Part shown: in pieces, positions 17,931-27,032 of the stretch | Layout: the number at the start of each line of letters is the position of its first letter | Numbering within the stretch: the first letter of the stretch is position 1 | NCBI RefSeq assembly: GCF_025907915.1 | Contig: NZ_JAPAAF010000002.1 | Location: 186,001-250,000, forward strand | Length of the DNA stretch: 64,000 nt | Source of the DNA: Gaoshiqia sediminis | Lineage (GTDB): Bacteria; Bacteroidota; Bacteroidia; Bacteroidales; Prolixibacteraceae | Direction of reading: 5' to 3' | Notes under the pieces: model-generated | The model's input: the letters and a program-made list of their open reading frames with translations, nothing else | Database searches by the model: none | Told to the model about the DNA's origin: nothing | Program-made: the position numbers and the translations under genes

Positions 17931-19681
17931 AAGGACGCATGTTTGGACTAATAGGATATCTGGCTATGTGCCTGTTTGCAGGAGGATGCAACAAAAGTGA
18001 CGATCCGGCAGATACTTACAAACCCCTTACCGGTGACCCCGTTGACGGAATCCGAATTGCCTGGGATTACAGTTCCATGCAAAAACTGGCCCCACAGGGA
18101 GATCGCACCTTAGGCTGGGTGGGCTATCCGCGTGTTCGCCGGCTGAATGATGGCCGCCTGATAGCCGTTTATGAAACGCAAGGCAACGGCGAAATGGTAG
18201 AAAGCACAGACAATGGAAAGCACTGGAGTCAGCCGGTGCTCACCTTCCAAAAGCATACTTACACCAACAATCAGGGAGAATCGACCGATGTGAACATCGC
18301 CAATACCGAGCTGATCCAGCTGCAGAATGGCGACCTGGTGATGGCTTGCAATTATCGCCCGGCAAAAGACGAAATCGCCCCCTTTGCCATTGCCATCCGG
18401 CGCAGTACCGATGGCGGCCAAAGCTGGAGCGAAAGTCAGGTAATTTATGAAGCCGGTCCACGCTTTAGAGACGGCTGCTGGGAGCCTGCTTTTCTGCAAC
18501 TGCCCAATGGCGAACTCCAGGTATATTTTGCCAACGAAAGCCCCTTCCGGACATCTGATGAGCAAAATATTTCTATGATCCATTCTACAGATAACGGGAT
18601 GAGCTGGAGTGAAGACGTCAAGACCGTTTGCTTTCGCGAAGGACGGCGCGATGGCATGCCGGTTCCCTTGCTGGTCAACGATGAAATTCTTGTGGCCATT
18701 GAAGACAACAAAATCGGACAGTTTAAGCCATATATCGTACGAAGCAAAGTTTCCGAGAATTGGAAAACCCCGGTTTTGGCCAATTCTCCCCACCGGGAAT
18801 CCGCTTTGCTGAAACCGCTTCCCGACGACATTTATGCGGGTGCACCTTATCTCATGAAACTTCCCTCGGGCGAAGTAATCTTGTCGTATCAAACAACAAG
18901 CGGGCGAACCACCGACTGGGAGCGCTCAACCATGGAAGTGGCCATTGGCGATCAAACGGGGAGCAACTTTACGAAGCTGAGCCGGCCGTTTGCCGTTCCC
19001 CTGGACCGGGAAGCCAAATGGAATTCAATTTCATTGTGGGATGAACGTACCATTGTTGCGGCAGCTACCACCAGTTTCCGAAGTCCGAATTGTGAAGTGT
19101 GGATTATCAAAGGCCACCTTATTCCTGAGCTAAAGGCTGTCGCCGGCGATATACAGGTTGATGGGAATATAAATGAATGGGGCGCTGATTTCCCAATTTT
19201 TATCGGACACCAGGGAGAAGCCAATCTTCGGGCAGCAATTCGCCACCATGATGACAAGCTGTTTATTGGCGTTAATGTGAATGACAGCCAGTTAACTTCC
19301 GATTCGAATAACAGGATTCGTGCCGATGGGGTGTATTTGTATTTAGATGCAAACAATCAGAACTTGCTGGAGCCAGGTGAGGGATTGTGCCGGTTTTGGT
19401 GTAATTTCAAGGGTGAAACAAAATTAGAAAAGGGAGATCGGGGACAATGGAAAGAAGTTGAACTGGATGGTGTACAGGCTGTGGCAAAAACAAAATCGGA
19501 TACTGGTTATCAAATTGAGTTTGAAATTCCATTAGCAGCCATTCAACAAAATAAGCTAGCGGATTTTCGCATCAACCTGGGCTTGGTAAATTACAGTCAA
19601 AGCGCAGGTATTCAAGAAGAAAACCTGGTGAATTCAGTTGCTGAAGCATCCAACACCTGGTGCCGTGTTACGTTTCGATAA
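17927..19681 (+). CDS. Asp-box beta-propeller exo-hydrolase (GH93-like or sialidase-like) with CBM9-like tail
   Basis: A 584-residue lipoprotein (Cys21 in FAGGC). Three clear Asp boxes, STDNGKHW (93-100), STDGGQSW (160-167) and STDNGMSW (220-227), mark a six-bladed propeller. From about residue 395 there is a CBM9-like domain (VDGNINEWGADFPIFIG, DGVYLYLDANN). Six-bladed Asp-box folds include GH33 sialidases and GH93 exo-arabinanases. Among GH43 and GH51 genes an exo-1,5-alpha-L-arabinanase role is the better guess, but the sialidase arginine triad was not checked by alignment. It overlaps the upstream GH43 by 4 bp. Confidence 0.72.
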   Translation: MKGRMFGLIGYLAMCLFAGGCNKSDDPADTYKPLTGDPVDGIRIAWDYSSMQKLAPQGDRTLGWVGYPRVRRLNDGRLIAVYETQGNGEMVESTDNGKHWSQPVLTFQKHTYTNNQGESTDVNIANTELIQLQNGDLVMACNYRPAKDEIAPFAIAIRRSTDGGQSWSESQVIYEAGPRFRDGCWEPAFLQLPNGELQVYFANESPFRTSDEQNISMIHSTDNGMSWSEDVKTVCFREGRRDGMPVPLLVNDEILVAIEDNKIGQFKPYIVRSKVSENWKTPVLANSPHRESALLKPLPDDIYAGAPYLMKLPSGEVILSYQTTSGRTTDWERSTMEVAIGDQTGSNFTKLSRPFAVPLDREAKWNSISLWDERTIVAAATTSFRSPNCEVWIIKGHLIPELKAVAGDIQVDGNINEWGADFPIFIGHQGEANLRAAIRHHDDKLFIGVNVNDSQLTSDSNNRIRADGVYLYLDANNQNLLEPGEGLCRFWCNFKGETKLEKGDRGQWKEVELDGVQAVAKTKSDTGYQIEFEIPLAAIQQNKLADFRINLGLVNYSQSAGIQEENLVNSVAEASNTWCRVTFR

Positions 19682-19699
19682 TTAAAACGACATAGAAAG

Positions 19700-20776
19700 A
19701 TGATAAAATCAATACCAATTACGTTGCTGGGGCTTATGCTGTTTGTTCAATGTGGCAAAACCGAAGTCCTTACCGAAGAAAAAGTAAAAACCACCTTTGC
19801 CAACCCGGTCTGGGATGGAGCCGATCCCTGGATGACCCAACAGGGCGATGATTATGTGTATTGCTACTCGGCCAACAATTCCATTATGATTTCACGGTCT
19901 AAATACCTCACCCGAAAAGGCGTGTTGAAACGAGTCTGGCAGGCGCCGGCCAGCGGTTGGAACAGTAACTGCGTGTGGGCGCCCGAAATTCATTTTATTG
20001 ACGGGCACTGGTATGTCTATTATGCTGCAGGCAGTACCCCGGGTTCTCCGTTTATTAATCAACGGACGGGTGTTCTTCGTTCCAAAACAGCCGATGTTTT
20101 CAGCGATTACGAAGACATGGGCATGCTCTATACAGGCGACAATCCTGAAGATCCGGAAAGCAATGTTTGGGCCATCGACATGACCGTTCTGGAGCATGGT
20201 GGGAAACTGTTCGCCATTTGGTCGGGCTGGAAGGAACAACGCGATACAGATGCCACGCCGCAACATTTATACATCCAGGAAATGGAAAACCCCTATACGT
20301 TGAAAGGCACGCGCGTATTGCTGTCGTCGCCCGAAGAAAGCTGGGAAACCGGCGGTCCGCTGGATTTGAATGAAGGGCCACAAATCCTGAAAAATGGAGA
20401 CCAGGTATTCGTAGTGTATTCCTGCCGCGAGTCGTGGTTGAAAGAGTACCGGCAAGGTATGCTCCAGTTGAATGATCCCGATGGCAATCTGCTCGATCCG
20501 GCCAACTGGACTAAAAAAGGCCCTGTTTTCGAGGGAACACCACTGGTGCATGGGGTAGGGCATGTCTCTTTTGTTAAGTCTCCCGATGGTACCGAGGATT
20601 GGATCATTTACCACTCTAAAAAAACAACTGAGCCGGGATGGGACCGCAATGTACGTATGCAACCCTTTACCTGGAATGCTGATGGAACGCCTAACTTCGG
20701 AACACCCGTTCCTGCTGGAAAAGAAATTGACCGACCTTCCGGGGAAATAGAAATTGAAAAAGCTGAGAACGAATAA
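19700..20776 (+). CDS. GH43 lipoprotein, larger-loop subtype
   Basis: A 358-residue GH43 enzyme with lipobox Cys18 (LMLFVQC). The triad is visible: Asp42 (GADPWM), Asp160 (WAIDMTV) and Glu225 (LNEGPQIL). WAPEIHFIDGHWYVYYAA is the typical second-blade stretch. The insertion listing TPGSPFINQRTGV and the GPLDLNEGP motif suggest the GH43 subgroup annotated as alpha-L-arabinofuranosidase or exo-arabinanase. It follows the Asp-box propeller by 18 bp and is the last gene before a 132-bp gap. Confidence 0.88.
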   Translation: MIKSIPITLLGLMLFVQCGKTEVLTEEKVKTTFANPVWDGADPWMTQQGDDYVYCYSANNSIMISRSKYLTRKGVLKRVWQAPASGWNSNCVWAPEIHFIDGHWYVYYAAGSTPGSPFINQRTGVLRSKTADVFSDYEDMGMLYTGDNPEDPESNVWAIDMTVLEHGGKLFAIWSGWKEQRDTDATPQHLYIQEMENPYTLKGTRVLLSSPEESWETGGPLDLNEGPQILKNGDQVFVVYSCRESWLKEYRQGMLQLNDPDGNLLDPANWTKKGPVFEGTPLVHGVGHVSFVKSPDGTEDWIIYHSKKTTEPGWDRNVRMQPFTWNADGTPNFGTPVPAGKEIDRPSGEIEIEKAENE

Positions 20777-20799
20777 AATCAATCATTCCAAAATCATAA

Positions 20800-20865
20800 C
20801 ATGGTGAAATAGCCATAAGAACAGAAGCTCATACAAACCGAAAATGAATAAATGGCTATTCCATG
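20800..20865 (+). promoter_or_regulatory. Long-loop inverted repeat before the GH5-like gene
   Basis: AATAGCCAT (20808-20816) pairs with ATGGCTATT (20852-20860), extended by CATGG (20800-20804) with CCATG (20861-20865) through a small bulge. The loop is about 35 nt and no T run follows. It may be a weak terminator, an operator or leader structure. Confidence 0.3.
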
Positions 20866-20908
20866 AGTACGTGACAAGGTTTATTAGAAAAAACAAATTT
20901 TTATACGA

Positions 20909-22003
20909 ATGAAATCACAAACTTTTTTAATGCTGCTGGCCGTAGTGCTTCTTTTGGGGGCTTGCCAGAGTAAGACGAAACAAAGCGAACAAACGGACGA
21001 AGAGCCGGCAGTGAAAATCTGGACCGTCGAACAGGCCCAAGGCTGGAGCAATGAACATGGTTGGCTGCGGGGCTGCAACTTCAATCCCAGCACGGCCATC
21101 AACCAATTGGAAACCTGGCAAGCCGAAACCTTCGACCCGGAAACCATCGATCGCGAGTTGGGCTGGGCCGAAGAAATTGGCATGAACTGTATGCGGGTGT
21201 ATCTGCATCATGTGGCCTGGGAAGTGGATCAGGAAGGCCTGAAAGACCGGATGAACCAGTACCTGAGTATAGCCGACAGCCACGGCATCAAAACCATTTT
21301 TGTGTTTTTTGATGACTGTTGGAATGCCACTTACCAGGCAGGCAAACAACCCGAGCCCAAGCCGGGTGTCCACAACTCGGGATGGGTGCGTGATCCGGGC
21401 GATTTGCTGCACGAACAACCTGAACTGATCACAACGCTCGAAACGTACGTGAAAGATATTCTCACTTCGTTTAAAGATGACCAGCGAATTGTGATGTGGG
21501 ATTTGTACAACGAACCCGGGAATTCGGGCTATGGCAACAAATCGATGCCGCTGCTGAAACAAGTGTTCGAATGGGGCTGGGAAATTCGTCCCTCTCAGCC
21601 TATGTCCGTTGGCGTTTGGAACCTTTCGCTATCTGACCTGAATAAATTTCAGGTGGAGAACTCCGACATCATTACCTACCACAACTACGAAGGACCGGAC
21701 AAACACCAGGCCGCGATCGACTCGCTGAAAGCCTACAATCGGCCGATGGTTTGTACCGAATACATGGCGCGTCGCAACAATAGTTTGTTCCAGAACATTA
21801 TGCCAATTCTGAAGAAGGATAATATTGGTGCAATCAATTGGGGGCTGGTGGCTGGAAAATCAAACACGAAATATGCCTGGGATGAGCCTATTCCCGATGG
21901 ATCGGAACCACCACTCTGGTTTCATGAGATTTTCCATCCCGATGGAAAGCCTTACAGTCAGGAAGAGGTGGATCTGATTAAAAGCTTAACATTGGATGAG
22001 TAA
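20909..22003 (+). CDS. GH5-like clan-A TIM-barrel lipoprotein
   Basis: The 364-residue protein has a lipoprotein signal (Cys19 in LLLGACQ) and a single (beta/alpha)8 domain. GWLRGCNFNPSTAINQLETW opens the barrel. WDLYNEPG gives the acid/base at Glu202 and VCTEYMARR gives the nucleophile at Glu284, as in retaining clan GH-A enzymes. Relatives are often annotated only as cellulase-family or 1,4-beta-xylanase proteins; I cannot assign a CAZy subfamily. Its place among arabinan enzymes argues against cellulose as the target. A strong terminator lies about 115 bp downstream. Confidence 0.75.
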   Translation: MKSQTFLMLLAVVLLLGACQSKTKQSEQTDEEPAVKIWTVEQAQGWSNEHGWLRGCNFNPSTAINQLETWQAETFDPETIDRELGWAEEIGMNCMRVYLHHVAWEVDQEGLKDRMNQYLSIADSHGIKTIFVFFDDCWNATYQAGKQPEPKPGVHNSGWVRDPGDLLHEQPELITTLETYVKDILTSFKDDQRIVMWDLYNEPGNSGYGNKSMPLLKQVFEWGWEIRPSQPMSVGVWNLSLSDLNKFQVENSDIITYHNYEGPDKHQAAIDSLKAYNRPMVCTEYMARRNNSLFQNIMPILKKDNIGAINWGLVAGKSNTKYAWDEPIPDGSEPPLWFHEIFHPDGKPYSQEEVDLIKSLTLDE

Positions 22004-22117
22004 TAGTCTGATTCATTGTTCTGTTTGGAACCTTGCAGATCATTCAATAAGCACAAGAAGAAAAATTAGGAAGCGGTATACCTGCTGAATATTTTTCCTC
22101 ACAATCAGCAAGAAATC

Positions 22118-22159
22118 AAAATCCTCCCCGAAGTATTTCTATTCAGGGAGGATTTTTTT
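22118..22159 (+). terminator. Strong intrinsic terminator
   Basis: AAAATCCTCCC (22118-22128) pairs perfectly with GGGAGGATTTT (22146-22156), with a T tract to 22159. It closes the 16953-22003 operon. In the 324-bp gap 22004-22327 this is the only clear structure; the part after it should hold the promoter for the GH172 gene, but I see no good TAnnTTTG match. Confidence 0.85.
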
Positions 22160-22327
22160 ATCGAGCTGACAGTAGGAATTTCAGCCAAGTGCTGCAATGA
22201 GTTTCTTTCCAGACTGGCCGATTGGCGCGAAACATTTCGGGGAAACTTCTGATGAGTTTTTAATCGCTATTTGAAGTCTGATCGTTGGAGGACTATGATT
22301 TTAACTAAACATTAAACCGTATAAATT

Positions 22328-23485
22328 ATGAAAAAGCTAAGTTTCTTATTACTAATTTGCTGTATGGCCTTTGAAGTTTTTGCCCAGGGCAGCTTCAATG
22401 GTTTGGACATGAACATGGGAAATTTGTATCGATTGTCCGATGCGGAAACACGGTCGATTAGTCCGGAGAATTTCACCGGCGAAATGGGGAAAGGTGGTAT
22501 GGCCAAACCGTCCGACAGCGATCAGCGCAACGTGGCGAATGCCCATCATGCTGCCCGTGATTTGGGACAAGGTTGGAAGGTGAACCCGTTCATTATTATC
22601 AAGCCGGGCGAAACGTTTACCCTGGCCGAAATTGATGGTCCGGGTGCCATTCAGCACATCTGGATGACGCCTACAGGAAACTGGAAGTTTTCCATTATTC
22701 GCATGTATTGGGATGATGAAACGGAACCCTCGGTTGAAGTGCCGGTTGGTGATTTTTTTGCCATGGGCTGGAATGAATATGCACCCTTGAGTTCGCAGGC
22801 TATTTGTGTAAATCCAGGCAGTGCGTTCAACTGCTACTGGCAAATGCCTTTCCGCAAGAAGTGTCGGATTACCATGGAGAATATCAATGATCAGGATGAA
22901 ATGCGCTTGTACTACCAGATTGACTACACACTGACTGATGTTCCTGACGATGCGGCTTATTTTCATGCCCAGTTTCGACGCACCAATCCGAACATGACTT
23001 CCGACTATATCATTGTTGACAACATCAAAGGGCAAGGGCAGTTTGTGGGCGTTTACATGGCCTGGGGCGTGAATAACAACGGCTGGTGGGGCGAAGGCGA
23101 AATCAAGTTCTTCATGGACGGTGATAAGGAGTTTCCCACCATTTGTGGTACCGGCACCGAAGATTATTTCTGTGGCTCGTACAACTTTGACAGGGGAGGA
23201 CAATACAAGGAATTTACCACGCCATACGCTGGGTTACACCAGGTGATCCGGCCCGACGGAACCTATAAATCGCAGCAGCGTTTTGGCTTGTACCGCTGGC
23301 ACATTCTCGATCCGGTACGATTCAAAAAAGACCTGCGCATCACCATTCAGGACTTGGGTTGGCGTCATGGCGGCCGTTACCTGCCACAAAAATCGGATAT
23401 TTCGTCGGTGGCTTTCTGGTATCAAACCGAACCTCACGCCAAGTTCCCCAAACTACCAAGCTGGCAGGAATTGGAGGTGAATTAA
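22328..23485 (+). CDS. GH172 (DUF2961) family glycoside hydrolase
   Basis: The 385-residue protein has a signal peptide ending near FAQ20 and the jelly-roll DUF2961 pattern: DGPGAIQHIWMTP, EVPVGDFFAMGW, SFNCYWQMPF-like core and CGTGTEDYFCGSYNF. Candidate catalytic acids are the Glu residues of WWGEGE (256/258) and GTEDYF (278). Known GH172 members act on alpha-D-fructofuranosides and alpha-D-arabinofuranosides. A GH172 inside an L-arabinose/pectin locus is less expected, so an alpha-L-arabinofuranose or other furanoside substrate is possible. It is followed 86 bp later by a sulfatase. Length is typical for a single-domain member. Confidence 0.88.
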   Translation: MKKLSFLLLICCMAFEVFAQGSFNGLDMNMGNLYRLSDAETRSISPENFTGEMGKGGMAKPSDSDQRNVANAHHAARDLGQGWKVNPFIIIKPGETFTLAEIDGPGAIQHIWMTPTGNWKFSIIRMYWDDETEPSVEVPVGDFFAMGWNEYAPLSSQAICVNPGSAFNCYWQMPFRKKCRITMENINDQDEMRLYYQIDYTLTDVPDDAAYFHAQFRRTNPNMTSDYIIVDNIKGQGQFVGVYMAWGVNNNGWWGEGEIKFFMDGDKEFPTICGTGTEDYFCGSYNFDRGGQYKEFTTPYAGLHQVIRPDGTYKSQQRFGLYRWHILDPVRFKKDLRITIQDLGWRHGGRYLPQKSDISSVAFWYQTEPHAKFPKLPSWQELEVN

Positions 23486-23571
23486 TTTTTTTTTGCAGAA
23501 GCCAATGGTGGCAGGTTTTGGATGAATGAATTAATTTAGCAGTTACTTCAAATACTTCGAACGAACCAATT

Positions 23572-25080
23572 ATGAAAAATTTACTACTTACTACCACTTG
23601 CCTGGCTACCGTCACAGCCTGTACTACGGCTAAAAAAGAGGTAACGCCGCAGAAGCCCAATGTTTTGATTGTTTATGTAGATGATTTGGGCTTCGGCGAT
23701 GTTGGCATCAATGGAGCCAAGGGGGTTCAAACACCACATGTTGACCGATTGGCAAAGAATGGTGTCAATTTTACGGATGCACACTGTTCGGCTGCAACCT
23801 GTACACCCTCGCGGTATTCCCTGTTGACGGGCAGTTATGCTTTTCGGAACCAGGCTGCCGTTTTGCCAGGTGATGCTCCGCTGATTATCGATCCCAATAA
23901 GGGGACGTTGGCTTCCATGTTGAAAGATGCAGGCTATACAACCGGAGTTATCGGCAAATGGCACTTGGGACTTGGCATGGGACAAGTAAACTGGAACGAA
24001 GAGGTGAAACCGGGGCCAAAAGAAATTGGTTTCGACTACAGCTTTCTGATTCCGGCAACCGGCGACCGCGTTCCTTGTGTGTTCCTGGAAAACCAGCGGG
24101 TTGTTGGCGTCGATCCCAACGATCCGATCACTGTTAGTTATAGTAGCCGTGTTGACGGATTACCGTTGGGTTCTGAGCACCCGGAACTGCTAAAACAGCA
24201 GGCCGACCCGCAACACAGCAACACCATCATTAATGGCATAAGCCGCATTGGTTATATGAGTGGCGGTGAAAAGGCGCTGTGGAAAGATGAAGATTTTCCG
24301 TTTGTGTTAACAGAGAAGGCCAAAACATTCATGACTGAAAATAAGGATAATCCATTCTTTCTGTATTTTGCTTTTCATGACATTCATGTTCCCCGGGTGG
24401 TAAACGAACAGTTTGTTGGCCAAAGCACAATGGGGCCACGTGGTGATGCTATCGCACAGATGGATTGGTGTGTGGGGCAGTTGGTGAAACAGCTTGAAGA
24501 TCTTGGTATCGCCGAAAATACGCTCATCATCTTTTCGAGTGACAATGGCCCGGTACTGGATGACGGTTATGCCGACATGGCTGTTGAACTGGTAGGTGAC
24601 CACCAACCGGCTGGTCCTTTCAGAGGGGCCAAATATTCGATCTACGAAGCCGGCACACGGATGCCCACCATTGTTTACTGGCCTGGAAAAGTGACCCCTA
24701 AGGTTAGTTCGGCCATGCTTACACAGGTTGATTTGTATGCTTCGCTGGCAAAACTGGCCGGACAGGAAATTGCTCCCGGCGATGCACCCGATAGTCAGGA
24801 CCATTTGGATGCCTGGTTGGGAAAAACAGAAACAGGGAGGGAATCGATGCTCGAAGAGGCCTATACGTTTGCCTTACGAAAGGGCGACTGGAAATATATC
24901 AAACCGCAAACCGGAGGTACTCCCGACTGGATGAAAAACAAACAGGTTGAAAGCGGGCTTGAAGATGTTCCTCAACTTTATCATTTGAAAGATGATCTTC
25001 AGGAATCTGTTAACCTGGCAGGGAATTACCCCGAATTGGTAGAGGAAATGGCAGCCGAACTGGAGAAAATCCTCCAATAA
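23572..25080 (+). CDS. S1-family sulfatase (formylglycine-dependent)
   Basis: A 502-residue sulfatase with the C-x-P-S-R signature CTPSR at Cys77-Arg81, the Cys that is converted to formylglycine. Metal-binding Asp37 and Asp38 lie in VYVDDLGFGD, and a later SSDNGP motif gives the rest of the calcium site. IGKWHLG is present. The N-terminus has a possible lipobox (ATVTAC, Cys17). It would remove sulfate esters from a glycan in the periplasm or at the surface. Sulfated pectin is not typical of land plants, so the gene hints at algal, seagrass or other sulfated arabinose- or galactose-containing material. An anaerobic or FGE-type maturase must be elsewhere in the genome. Confidence 0.93.
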   Translation: MKNLLLTTTCLATVTACTTAKKEVTPQKPNVLIVYVDDLGFGDVGINGAKGVQTPHVDRLAKNGVNFTDAHCSAATCTPSRYSLLTGSYAFRNQAAVLPGDAPLIIDPNKGTLASMLKDAGYTTGVIGKWHLGLGMGQVNWNEEVKPGPKEIGFDYSFLIPATGDRVPCVFLENQRVVGVDPNDPITVSYSSRVDGLPLGSEHPELLKQQADPQHSNTIINGISRIGYMSGGEKALWKDEDFPFVLTEKAKTFMTENKDNPFFLYFAFHDIHVPRVVNEQFVGQSTMGPRGDAIAQMDWCVGQLVKQLEDLGIAENTLIIFSSDNGPVLDDGYADMAVELVGDHQPAGPFRGAKYSIYEAGTRMPTIVYWPGKVTPKVSSAMLTQVDLYASLAKLAGQEIAPGDAPDSQDHLDAWLGKTETGRESMLEEAYTFALRKGDWKYIKPQTGGTPDWMKNKQVESGLEDVPQLYHLKDDLQESVNLAGNYPELVEEMAAELEKILQ

Positions 25081-25240
25081 AAGTTTCTTATAGCATAAAA
25101 TACCGCAAGGAAGAATCCGGTGAGGAAGTTCAATCGGTTTTTTCTTGCTGGTCTTAGTCGTAGTAGGTGGCAGCAGCCGGTCTGCCTGGCAAGCTGTTTC
25201 CATTTTTCACAGATAGCTTCAGACTTTCTTTCAGAAACAT

Positions 25241-25248
25241 TACATTTG
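25241..25248 (+). promoter_or_regulatory. Putative -7 promoter element upstream of second ECF sigma gene
   Basis: TACATTTG matches TAnnTTTG and is identical (including the following G) to the element before the first sigma gene. It ends 19 nt before the TTG start at 25268, which supports that start. No clear -33 TTTG is seen. Upstream (about 25107-25150) is an imperfect hairpin with a T-rich arm that may terminate the sulfatase transcript. Confidence 0.45.
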
Positions 25249-25267
25249 GTCAAAAATCACGACAAGC

Positions 25268-25852
25268 TTGAACGAAAGACTATCCCATAAAAACCAAGAT
25301 TCCATTCTTCATTTAAAGGAAGGTTCTTCCGAAGCTTTCCGGGAACTATTTGATGCTTACGGCCCCCGCATCCACCGCTTTTCGATGGGGTATCTGCACA
25401 ATTCCTTTGAGGCGGAAGAGATCGTTCAGGAAGTTTTCCTGAAAATCTGGAAGGTGCGGGAAGAGCTTTCGGAAACCAAATCGCTGGAATCGTTCATTTT
25501 CACCATTGCCAAAAATGCGATTCTGAATACCATCCGAAAATCGAAATACGAAGAGGTTTATTTTGCCTATACCAAGCTGCACCCGCAAAAGGATGTTTTG
25601 CTGGACGAAGAACTTGATTTTAATGAGTTGGAAAGGGCGTACCGTCTTTCGGTTGAAAAGTTGAGCCCGAAACGGAAAGAGGTTTTCCTGCTGAGCCGCG
25701 AAAAAAATCTTACGAATGCCGAAATTGCCCAACAGTTGGGTGTCTCAGTTAAAACCGTTGAAAATCAGATGACATCGGCCTTGTCCGAAATCAGAAAATA
25801 CTTGCACCAATACGGTTTCTCCGGGTTGATCTTCTTCGATCTGTTTTTGTAG
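25268..25852 (+). CDS. ECF (sigma-70 family) RNA polymerase sigma factor
   Basis: The 194-residue protein has region 2 at about residues 20-85 (AFRELFDAYGPRIHRFSMGYL, EEIVQEVFLKIWKVRE) and region 4 at about 120-178 (LSPKRKEVFLLSREKNL, NAEIAQQLGVSVKTVENQM). The start is TTG at 25268; no in-frame ATG occurs before region 2 is well under way, so a rare start codon is needed. It is paired with the FecR-like gene at 25925 and the SusC at 27033. It is clearly a paralogue of the 1354 sigma factor but divergent in sequence, consistent with distinct promoter or anti-sigma specificity. Confidence 0.93.
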   Translation: MNERLSHKNQDSILHLKEGSSEAFRELFDAYGPRIHRFSMGYLHNSFEAEEIVQEVFLKIWKVREELSETKSLESFIFTIAKNAILNTIRKSKYEEVYFAYTKLHPQKDVLLDEELDFNELERAYRLSVEKLSPKRKEVFLLSREKNLTNAEIAQQLGVSVKTVENQMTSALSEIRKYLHQYGFSGLIFFDLFL

Positions 25853-25924
25853 AAAAAAATGCATCCCGGAATAGGGGGTGGATGTGGGTTGTGTGTATAA
25901 CGTTACATACAGCACAACTTGGAT

Positions 25925-26950
25925 ATGAAGCCGGAGCACAAAATAAACCTTACCGAATACCTTCGAAAATTGGATGAAGGGAAGCTGAATGGAGTTGAAA
26001 AAGAAGCATTACGGGAATATATTGCCTCAACTTACAGGGACCGGGAGTTGGATGAACTGATGGCCCGGCATTGGGAAAACCTTCAGGTTTCAGCAAGTGA
26101 AGCAGATACCCCGTATTTTAAAAAGTTAAAGAATAATATTTGGTTGAAGATTTTGTCCGGTCAAGCTGGAAAAACCAGATCCATTGGTTGGAAAGACTAT
26201 CTCGTTCGTATTGCCGCTGTTTTATTTATTCCCTTACTGCTTAGTTCCGTTTATTTGTTTTACCGCTTGCACCAACAGTCTGATGCTGGAAGCGAGCTCG
26301 TCATGCAGCAGGTATTTGCGAGCCCCGGATCGAGGGTGCATTTCACTCTGCCTGATCAGAGCGAAGTATGGCTGAATTCTGGCAGTACGCTGGAATATCC
26401 AGTGAACTTCGGCAAGCAGGGAAGGCGAACTGTTAAATTATCCGGGCAAGGCTATTTCAACGTAACGCCTGATAAAGATTGTCCGTTCCGGGTAGAAACA
26501 GTTGGCGATATGGATGTGGAAGTGCTGGGAACTTCGTTTGATGTGGCCTGCTATACCGACGACCACCATTTGAGCTTTACCCTGGAGCAAGGGGCCATTG
26601 CCCTTCAGGATAAACAGGGAAAAGAAATTGCCCGCCTGGCACCAGGGCAACAAGCCCGTTTTGAAAAAGACACGCAGAAGCTGCTGATCGAAAAGGTGGA
26701 TACCCGTTTGACCACTTCCTGGAAAGATGGACGGCTGGTCTTTAAAGACACGCCCCTTGCCGAGGTAACCAAGCAACTGGAGCGTTCGTACAATTGCGAA
26801 ATCCACGTTGCCCCGGAGCTGCTGCGTTCTGACATTTTGTACACAGCCAGCATCCAGGATGAAACCCTGGGCGAAGTGCTGAAAATGATTGAAATATCGA
26901 CATCTGTTAAAACTGAGATCAAAAACAGGGAGGTGAACATCCGGAATTAA
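25925..26950 (+). CDS. FecR-family anti-sigma factor
   Basis: ATG 25925 is chosen over TTG 25919. The 341-residue protein has a cytoplasmic N-terminal domain, one membrane helix at about 93-113, a periplasmic FecR domain (about 120-240, GSRVHFTLPDQSEVWLNSGS and GQGYFNVTPDKDCPFRV) and a C-terminal DUF4974-type domain (about 262-330, PLAEVTKQLERSYNCEIHV). It should hold the 25268 sigma factor and receive a signal from the STN domain of the 27033 SusC. A hairpin lies in the gap before SusC as in the first set. Confidence 0.93.
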   Translation: MKPEHKINLTEYLRKLDEGKLNGVEKEALREYIASTYRDRELDELMARHWENLQVSASEADTPYFKKLKNNIWLKILSGQAGKTRSIGWKDYLVRIAAVLFIPLLLSSVYLFYRLHQQSDAGSELVMQQVFASPGSRVHFTLPDQSEVWLNSGSTLEYPVNFGKQGRRTVKLSGQGYFNVTPDKDCPFRVETVGDMDVEVLGTSFDVACYTDDHHLSFTLEQGAIALQDKQGKEIARLAPGQQARFEKDTQKLLIEKVDTRLTTSWKDGRLVFKDTPLAEVTKQLERSYNCEIHVAPELLRSDILYTASIQDETLGEVLKMIEISTSVKTEIKNREVNIRN

Positions 26951-26957
26951 AACAAAC

Positions 26958-26986
26958 AAAGGACAGTGTTGCGACCACTGCCCTTT
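26958..26986 (+). terminator. Hairpin between second fecR and susC
   Basis: AAAGGACAGTG (26958-26968) pairs with CACTGCCCTTT (26976-26986) with one mismatch and a 7-nt loop. Its position and purine-rich left arm parallel the hairpin at 3161-3190, which suggests a conserved device separating regulator and transporter expression. Confidence 0.55.
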
Positions 26987-27032
26987 GGCGAATCAATTAT
27001 ATCAATAACTAACTCAATGAAAAATCAAATTT

